From the NCBI GenBank assembly GCA_025964295.1, contig JAOPZD010000476.1, positions 1 to 5,092 on the forward strand: DNA of 5,092 nucleotides. Direction: 5' to 3'. Source of the stretch: Conexibacter sp. (lineage in GTDB: Bacteria; Actinomycetota; Thermoleophilia; Solirubrobacterales; Solirubrobacteraceae). How positions within the stretch are numbered: position 1 is the first letter of the stretch; each line of letters starts with the position of its first letter. Below the pieces are notes generated by a model. That model had not been told where the DNA came from. It did not search any database and was given only the letters and a program-made list of their open reading frames with translations. Below are positions 1 through 5,092 of this stretch, in pieces. The position numbers and the translations under genes were made by a program.

Positions 1-1
1 C

Positions 2-2124
<2,123 letters not shown>

Positions 2125-2137
<13 letters not shown>

Positions 2138-2152
2138 CCGCGCCGCCGCGGT
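2125..2152. terminator. Overlapping inverted repeats between convergent genes, possible bidirectional terminator
   Basis: GGCGCGGTC (2125-2133) and GACCGCGCC (2136-2144) form a perfect 9-bp inverted repeat with two central bases, centred on the stop codon of the SnoaL-like gene. The right arm can also pair downstream: ACCGCG (2137-2142) with CGCGGT (2147-2152) across a 4-base loop. There is no T-tract on either strand. The position in the 16-base gap between convergent stops suggests a shared terminator, but random GC-rich pairing cannot be excluded. Confidence 0.4.
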
Positions 2153-2153
2153 C

Positions 2154-2801
2154 CTAGTGCCAGACGACGCAGCCGCGTTCTTGTAGGGCTTGCGCGACCG
2201 GCGGCAGATCGGGGAAGAACGAGGTCCAGCGGAGGTCGAGCTTGTCGAGGCGCGGGAGGTCGGCCAGCGCATCGGGGAGGCTCTGGAGCGGGTTGGCGCG
2301 GAGGTCGAGGACGCGCAGCTCGGCGAGCGCGCCGACGGTCTCCGGCAGCGTCGCGAGGCCGTTGCCGCGGAGGTGGAGCTCGCGCAGCGCGCCGAGGTCG
2401 CCGATCGTCTCCGGCAGCGAGGCAAGGGCATTGCCTTGGACGCGCAGCTCGACGAGGCCGCGGAGCTCGCCGATCCAGCCGGGCAGCTCGGTGAGGTGGT
2501 TGCCGTCGAGGCCGAGGTAGCGCAGGTCGCGCAGGGGGCGGACGCCGTCGGGCACGGCGGTCAGCCGGTTGTCGCCGAGATAGAGGATGCGCAGGGCGCG
2601 CAGGCGGCCGATCGTCTCCGGCACCGCGGTCAGCGCGTTGTGGGCGATGTCGAGCGTCGTCAGCTGCGCGAGGTCGCCGACGCGCGGGTCGATCGCGGTC
2701 AGCCCCATGTCGGCGGCGACGAGGCGCAGGACGTCGGTGCGCGACCACGTCTCCTGCGGGATCGCGTCGCGGCCGCGCAGGTCCAGCGCGGCGGCGGTCA
2801 C
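2154..2801 (-). CDS. Leucine-rich repeat protein (23-residue repeats)
   Basis: Protein of 215 residues made almost wholly of leucine-rich repeats of the form LxxLxLxxNxLxxLPxxIGxLxx, the SHOC2/PIRL-like class found in some bacteria. Units run 24-46, 47-69, 70-92, 93-115, 116-138, 139-161 and 162-184 with no insertions, and end in a degenerate cap 185-215 (LDKLDLRWTSFF to the final VVWH). Residues 1-23 (with ALDLRGRDAIP) fit as a degenerate first unit. Such solenoids usually bind proteins; no catalytic domain, signal peptide or membrane helix is present, so it is probably cytoplasmic. The GTG start at 2801 overlaps the cupredoxin stop as GTGA, and upstream in-frame translation is arginine-rich shadow of that gene. 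The partner is unknown. Confidence 0.9.
   Translation of the reverse strand: MTAAALDLRGRDAIPQETWSRTDVLRLVAADMGLTAIDPRVGDLAQLTTLDIAHNALTAVPETIGRLRALRILYLGDNRLTAVPDGVRPLRDLRYLGLDGNHLTELPGWIGELRGLVELRVQGNALASLPETIGDLGALRELHLRGNGLATLPETVGALAELRVLDLRANPLQSLPDALADLPRLDKLDLRWTSFFPDLPPVAQALQERGCVVWH
2250..2801 (-). repeat. Eight 69-bp coding repeats (LRR units)
   Basis: The LRR units are exactly 23 codons each, so the DNA has a 69-bp period. At DNA level units are diverged, but pieces recur: GATCGTCTCCGGCA (plus strand) occurs at 2403 and 2610, 207 bases or three periods apart. Confidence 0.75.
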
Positions 2802-3145
2802 CGCGCGACGACGTCGATCGTCCCGGTCATCCCCGGGTGCAGCGTGCACTCGTACTTGACCGTCCCGGCCTTGGTCGGCGTCCAGCTGAACGTCTTGTCC
2901 TTGTTGAACGTGTCGGAGGCGAACGACGCGCCGCTGTCGGCCTTGACGTCGTGGCCGACGCTGTCGTCGTTGCGCCAGGTGATCTTCTGGCCGACGGGGA
3001 CCTGGACGTGGTCGGGCTTGAAGCGCAGCGACTGCATGCCGATGGCGTCGGCCGGCTCGAGCGCGGTGGCCTTGCCGCCGCCGCTCCCACCGCACCCGGC
3101 GGCGAGCAGGACGAGGATCGGCAGGACGGCGAGGGGACGGCGCAT
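2798..3145 (-). CDS. Cupredoxin-like (amicyanin/plastocyanin type) lipoprotein
   Basis: Predicted exported blue-copper-like protein of 115 residues. The N-terminus MRRPLAVLPILVLLAAGC is a lipoprotein-type signal with AAGC as lipobox and Cys18 as the likely lipidated residue, followed by a short Gly/Ser linker. The cupredoxin domain covers about 35-113: LRFKPDHVQVPVGQKITWRN, then VGHDV with His65, then GTVKYECTLHPGMTGTIDVV with Cys100, His103 and Met106. The Cys-x2-His-x2-Met spacing is that of amicyanin-type sites, so all four type 1 copper ligands are present. A role in extracytoplasmic electron transfer or copper handling is an inference. It starts 13 bases after the EEP gene stop and its own stop overlaps the LRR start, suggesting one transcript. 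The lipobox has Ala rather than Leu at -3, so simple secretion is also possible. Confidence 0.9.
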   Translation of the reverse strand: MRRPLAVLPILVLLAAGCGGSGGGKATALEPADAIGMQSLRFKPDHVQVPVGQKITWRNDDSVGHDVKADSGASFASDTFNKDKTFSWTPTKAGTVKYECTLHPGMTGTIDVVAR

Positions 3146-3158
3146 GGCCCGCCTGAGC

Positions 3159-3836
3159 CTACGAGGTGCGCAGCTCGATCAGCACCGGCGCGTGATCCGA
3201 CAGCCCGTCGCGGTCCAGGGTCCGGGGCGGGGTCGCGACCGCGGGCGCGCCGCGCAGGTAGAAGCGGTCGATCACGTGGCCGCCGACGTCGGCGAAGCCC
3301 GGCACCTCGGGGTCCTCGACGTTGACGTCGCCGCCGAGCACGGCGCCGGGCGCGCCGGCGGCCCAGCGCTGCAGCGTCTCGCCCGCGCGGGCCATGTCGA
3401 TGCGCGTGAGCGGCTTGGGATTGGCGGTGGCGTGGATGTTGGCGACCCAGAGGCCGCTGTCGCGCAGGTGGACGGCGTGCAGGACGCGACGCTCCGGACG
3501 CCACCGCAGCCGCAGGCGGGCGTGGGCGGCGATGGCGTCCGCGTCGCCGCGCACGAGGATCGCGTTGGACCCGCCGCCGTTGGACTTGATGAGGTCGGGG
3601 CGGCGGTCGGCGATGGCGCGGCGCAGCGGCAGCAGCGCGTTGCGCGAGGTCAGGACGGTGCGCTGCTGCGCGCCCGCCGCACGGGCCAGCGCGGGCGGCC
3701 ACCACGGCGGGACCTCCTGCAGCAGCGCGACGTCCCAGTCCCAGCCCGAGATCTTGTCCGTGAACTCCGGCAGCAGCGAGCGCGGCGTCTCGGGGACGGT
3801 GCGGCCGTGGAAGAGGTTCCAGGTCAGGACGCGCAT
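3159..3836 (-). CDS. Endonuclease/exonuclease/phosphatase (EEP) family protein
   Basis: Metal-dependent hydrolase of the EEP superfamily, 225 residues, no signal peptide. The family motifs are all present: RVLTWNLFHGR with Asn7, VALLQEV with the metal ligand Glu41, SNGGGSNAILVR (85-96), WVANIHATANP with His135, VLGGDVNVEDP with Asp170 and Asn172, VIDRFYL with Asp190, and LSDHAPVLI with Asp214 and His215. The active site therefore looks intact. Family members cleave DNA, RNA, phosphoinositides or sphingomyelin, and the sequence does not tell the substrate. The ATG at 3836 directly precedes the conserved MRVLTWN start. The gene is first of three on this strand and is divergent from argF with a 25-base gap. 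An AGGA sits four bases before the start. Confidence 0.9.
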   Translation of the reverse strand: MRVLTWNLFHGRTVPETPRSLLPEFTDKISGWDWDVALLQEVPPWWPPALARAAGAQQRTVLTSRNALLPLRRAIADRRPDLIKSNGGGSNAILVRGDADAIAAHARLRLRWRPERRVLHAVHLRDSGLWVANIHATANPKPLTRIDMARAGETLQRWAAGAPGAVLGGDVNVEDPEVPGFADVGGHVIDRFYLRGAPAVATPPRTLDRDGLSDHAPVLIELRTS

Positions 3837-3843
3837 CGCGTCC

Positions 3844-3849
3844 TATGAT
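3844..3849 (+). promoter_or_regulatory. Candidate -10 box of argF
   Basis: TATGAT matches the sigma-70 -10 consensus at five of six bases and is the only AT-rich patch in the divergent gap. It ends 12 bases before the argF ATG, so transcription would start only a few bases ahead of the gene. No convincing -35 box is visible, and no Shine-Dalgarno precedes argF, which fits a near-leaderless message. Confidence 0.45.
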
Positions 3850-3861
3850 GCCCGGCTTCCC

Positions 3862-4728
3862 ATGCGCCATCTCCTGACCGGCACCGAGCTCACGCCCGAC
3901 GACCTGCACGCGATCCTCGACCGCGCCGCCGCGCTGAAGCTCGCGCCGCGCGCGAGCAGCCTGCTCGACGGCCGCACGGTGGCGCTCGTCTTCCAGAAGC
4001 CGAGCACGCGGACGCGCGTGAGCTTCGAGGCGGGGATCGTGGAGATGGGCGGCCATCCGATGGTCCTGCGGCCGGGCGACACGCAGCTGGGGCGCGGCGA
4101 GTCGCTGCGCGACACCGCCCGCGTGCTGGGTCGCCACGTCGCGGCGGTCGGGGTCCGCACGCACGCCGACAGCGAGCTCGAGGACCTCGCCGCCGAGGAC
4201 CAGCTGCCGGTCTTCAACATGCTCACCCAGAACGCGCACCCGTGCCAGGTGCTCGCCGACCTGCTGACGCTGCGCGAGGCGTTCGGCGCGCTGCAGGGGC
4301 TGAAGCTGACCTACGTCGGCGACGGCAACAACATGGCGCGGTCGCTGGTCGACATGGGGGCGATCGCGGGGGTCGAGGTGGTGCTGTCGACGCCGCCGGA
4401 GCTCTCGCTCCCGGGCGTCGTCAGCGTGCCGGATCCGCGCGAGGCCGTGGCGGGCGCCAACGCGATCTACACCGACGTGTGGGTCTCGATGGGCGACGAG
4501 GACACCGCCGACGCCCGCCGCGCCGCGCTCGGTCCCTACCGGATCGACGACGCGCTGCTCGACGCCGCCGCGCCGGGTGCGATCGCGCTGCACTGCCTGC
4601 CGGCCCATCCGGGCGAGGAGATCACCGAGTCCGTGCTCTACGGCCACCGCCAGCACATCTGGGACCAGGCGGAGAACCGCCGCCACGCCCAGAAGGCGAT
4701 GCTCGAGTGGCTCCTGGCCGACGGCTGA
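3862..4728 (+). CDS. argF: Ornithine carbamoyltransferase
   Basis: Transfers the carbamoyl group from carbamoyl phosphate to ornithine to give citrulline in arginine biosynthesis; cytoplasmic, normally a trimer. It has 288 residues, slightly shorter than the usual 300-330. The carbamoyl phosphate loop is KPSTRTRVSFE (46-56), with further contacts Arg99 and HPCQ (126-129). The ornithine domain has YVGDGNNMARS (151-161), TDVWVSMGDE (204-213), HCLPAHPGEE (244-253) with catalytic-site Cys245, and AENRRH with Arg273. SMG and HCLP mark it as an ornithine rather than an aspartate transcarbamylase. Pro250 follows HCLPAH where many homologues have Arg. The ATG gives the standard MRHLLTGTEL start, and nearby ATGs at 3845 and 3848 are in another frame. 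No other arg gene is visible. An acetylornithine or putrescine variant cannot be fully excluded. Confidence 0.94.
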   Translation: MRHLLTGTELTPDDLHAILDRAAALKLAPRASSLLDGRTVALVFQKPSTRTRVSFEAGIVEMGGHPMVLRPGDTQLGRGESLRDTARVLGRHVAAVGVRTHADSELEDLAAEDQLPVFNMLTQNAHPCQVLADLLTLREAFGALQGLKLTYVGDGNNMARSLVDMGAIAGVEVVLSTPPELSLPGVVSVPDPREAVAGANAIYTDVWVSMGDEDTADARRAALGPYRIDDALLDAAAPGAIALHCLPAHPGEEITESVLYGHRQHIWDQAENRRHAQKAMLEWLLADG

Positions 4729-4731
4729 GCC

Positions 4732-4742
4732 GCGGACGGTCC
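4732..4742. repeat. Left copy of an 11-bp inverted repeat
   Basis: GCGGACGGTCC, three bases after the argF stop, is the exact reverse complement of 4895-4905. Its GGACGGTCC core is itself nearly palindromic, as protein-binding sites often are. Confidence 0.5.
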
Positions 4743-4747
4743 CGGGC

Positions 4748-4806
4748 ACGGGGCGGGTCGTCGCCGGTGGGTCGGTGTGTGGGTTCCGACGACGACCCGC
4801 GCCCGT
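4748..4806 (+). terminator. Long hairpin after argF, possible terminator
   Basis: The stem pairs 4748-4763 (ACGGGGCGGGTCGTCG) with 4790-4806. It has 11 uninterrupted base pairs next to the loop and five more outside a single bulged G at 4801. The loop is 26 bases, and an alternative small hairpin GTCGG/CCGAC (4771-4775 with 4786-4790) overlaps it. It lies 20 bases after the argF stop. No T-tract follows, so it is not a classic intrinsic terminator, though U-poor hairpins are common ends in high-GC actinobacteria. Confidence 0.5.
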
Positions 4807-4880
4807 AGCTGGACCCGGTGGGGGTGTGGCACGGGACTGCAACGTGGTGCGCTGCGAGAACTTGCGCTCCGCCGAGCGGG

Positions 4881-4886
4881 TAGGGT
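4881..4886 (+). promoter_or_regulatory. Candidate -10 box of the basic repeat protein gene
   Basis: TAGGGT fits the TAnnnT pattern of actinobacterial -10 boxes and lies 41 bases before the ATG. TTGCGC at 4862-4867 is a possible -35 but the 13-base spacing is short. A CGCTC/GAGCG inverted repeat (4865-4878) fills the spacer. Confidence 0.3.
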
Positions 4887-4894
4887 CGCGCCGA

Positions 4895-4905
4895 GGACCG
4901 TCCGC
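4895..4905. repeat. Right copy of an 11-bp inverted repeat
   Basis: GGACCGTCCGC is the reverse complement of 4732-4742. It sits just after the candidate -10 box, in the presumed 5' leader of the basic repeat protein gene, where an operator could act. Confidence 0.5.
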
Positions 4906-4913
4906 AGCTCCTG

Positions 4914-4919
4914 AAGGGA
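4914..4919 (+). promoter_or_regulatory. Ribosome binding site of the basic repeat protein
   Basis: AAGGGA with eight bases to the ATG at 4928. This is good spacing and marks the start of a gene that has no stop inside the window. Confidence 0.65.
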
Positions 4920-4927
4920 TCTTCGCC

Positions 4928-5092
4928 ATGCCGCAGCCCAAGAAGACCGCACCGTCCGCGCGCAAGCGGGCGGCGGCGAAGAAGCCGGCGGCGGCACGCA
5001 AGCCGGCGGCGGCGGCACGCAAGCCGGCGACGGCGGCACGGAAGCCGGCGACGGCGGCACGCAAGCCGGCGACGGCGGCACGCAAGCCGGCG
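4928..5092 (+). CDS. Ala/Lys/Arg/Pro-rich basic repeat protein, histone H1-like (3' end outside window)
   Basis: The frame from ATG 4928 stays open for 55 codons to the window edge. The visible part begins MPQPKKTAPSARKR and contains 10 Lys, 7 Arg, 22 Ala and 9 Pro with no acidic residue. From about residue 18 it becomes regular: KKPAAA, then RKPAAAA, three copies of RKPATAA and a cut RKPA. Such low-complexity basic tails resemble those of histone H1-like bacterial proteins and the C-terminal tail of mycobacterial HupB, which bind DNA or compact the nucleoid, so nucleic-acid binding is the best guess. No HU domain precedes the repeats. A folded domain could follow downstream. The gene has its own ribosome binding site, lies 199 bases after argF, and probably is transcribed separately. 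Confidence 0.75.
   Translation, partial: MPQPKKTAPSARKRAAAKKPAAARKPAAAARKPATAARKPATAARKPATAARKPA
4979..5092 (+). repeat. 21-bp tandem repeat within a coding region
   Basis: An 18-bp unit (4979-4996) is followed by 21-bp units at 4997-5017, 5018-5038, 5039-5059 and 5060-5080 and a partial unit at 5081-5092. Copies differ by one or two bases (GCG/ACG in one codon, CGC/CGG in another). Each unit is seven codons, so the reading frame is kept. The array continues past the window edge. Confidence 0.9.

Noticed and set aside
2190..3848. A 552-codon open frame on the plus strand opposite the LRR, cupredoxin and EEP genes
   Set aside because: The apparent repeats in it are the antisense echo of the LRR units, and the minus-strand reading has clear domains with all key residues.
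3845..3850. ATG codons at 3845 and 3848 as alternative argF starts
   Set aside because: Both are in a different frame from argF; the ATG at 3862 gives the conserved N-terminus.
2827..5085. A 752-codon open frame on the minus strand across argF, the EEP gene and the basic repeat gene
   Set aside because: Its translation is Arg/Ala/His-rich low-complexity with no family motif, and it runs antisense to argF and out of frame with the EEP gene. High-GC DNA makes such false frames by lack of stop codons.
4979..5092. CRISPR array
   Set aside because: The 21-bp units are directly adjacent with no unique spacers, and keep a reading frame; it is a coding tandem repeat.
3862..5092. An arginine operon continuing after argF
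   Set aside because: The next gene has its own ribosome binding site, a 199-base gap with a hairpin, and a basic repeat composition unlike ArgR, ArgG or ArgH.

Overview
The window is very G+C-rich, with third codon positions almost always G or C. Genes are tightly packed, often with stop/start overlaps (ATGA, TTGA, GTGA). Together with the thiO-thiS-thiG order and the style of the proteins, this suggests a high-GC Actinomycetota chromosome, perhaps Thermoleophilia/Solirubrobacterales. The taxon is an inference from protein character only.

Region 1 (1-2137, + strand) is the end of a thiamine thiazole operon. It holds the C-terminal part of glycine oxidase ThiO, the complete sulfur carrier ThiS and the complete thiazole synthase ThiG, then a SnoaL/NTF2-like small protein whose TTG start overlaps the thiG stop. 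ThiO makes dehydroglycine, ThiS-thiocarboxylate supplies sulfur, and ThiG joins these with 1-deoxy-D-xylulose 5-phosphate into the thiazole phosphate. ThiF, ThiE, ThiD and any TPP riboswitch are not in the window. The Shine-Dalgarno of thiG is made from the codons for the essential C-terminal Gly-Gly of ThiS.

Region 2 (2154-3836, - strand) converges on region 1 across a 16-base gap that contains overlapping inverted repeats. It reads as a three-gene unit: an endonuclease/exonuclease/phosphatase (EEP) family enzyme, a cupredoxin-like lipoprotein with an amicyanin-type copper site, and a protein made entirely of 23-residue leucine-rich repeats whose GTG start overlaps the cupredoxin stop. The three genes have no known joint function.

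Region 3 (3837-5092, + strand) starts with a 25-base divergent gap carrying a TATGAT box. It continues with a complete ornithine carbamoyltransferase (argF, probably near-leaderless). A roughly 200-base gap follows, holding a long hairpin and an 11-bp inverted repeat. The last gene begins at 4928 with a good ribosome binding site and runs off the window edge. It encodes a strongly basic Ala/Lys/Arg/Pro protein with a 7-residue repeat (21-bp DNA repeat), resembling histone H1-like tails.

Most genes are recognisable housekeeping functions. The parts that deserve a second look are the EEP-cupredoxin-LRR cluster, the repeat-built basic protein and the SnoaL-like gene coupled to thiG.
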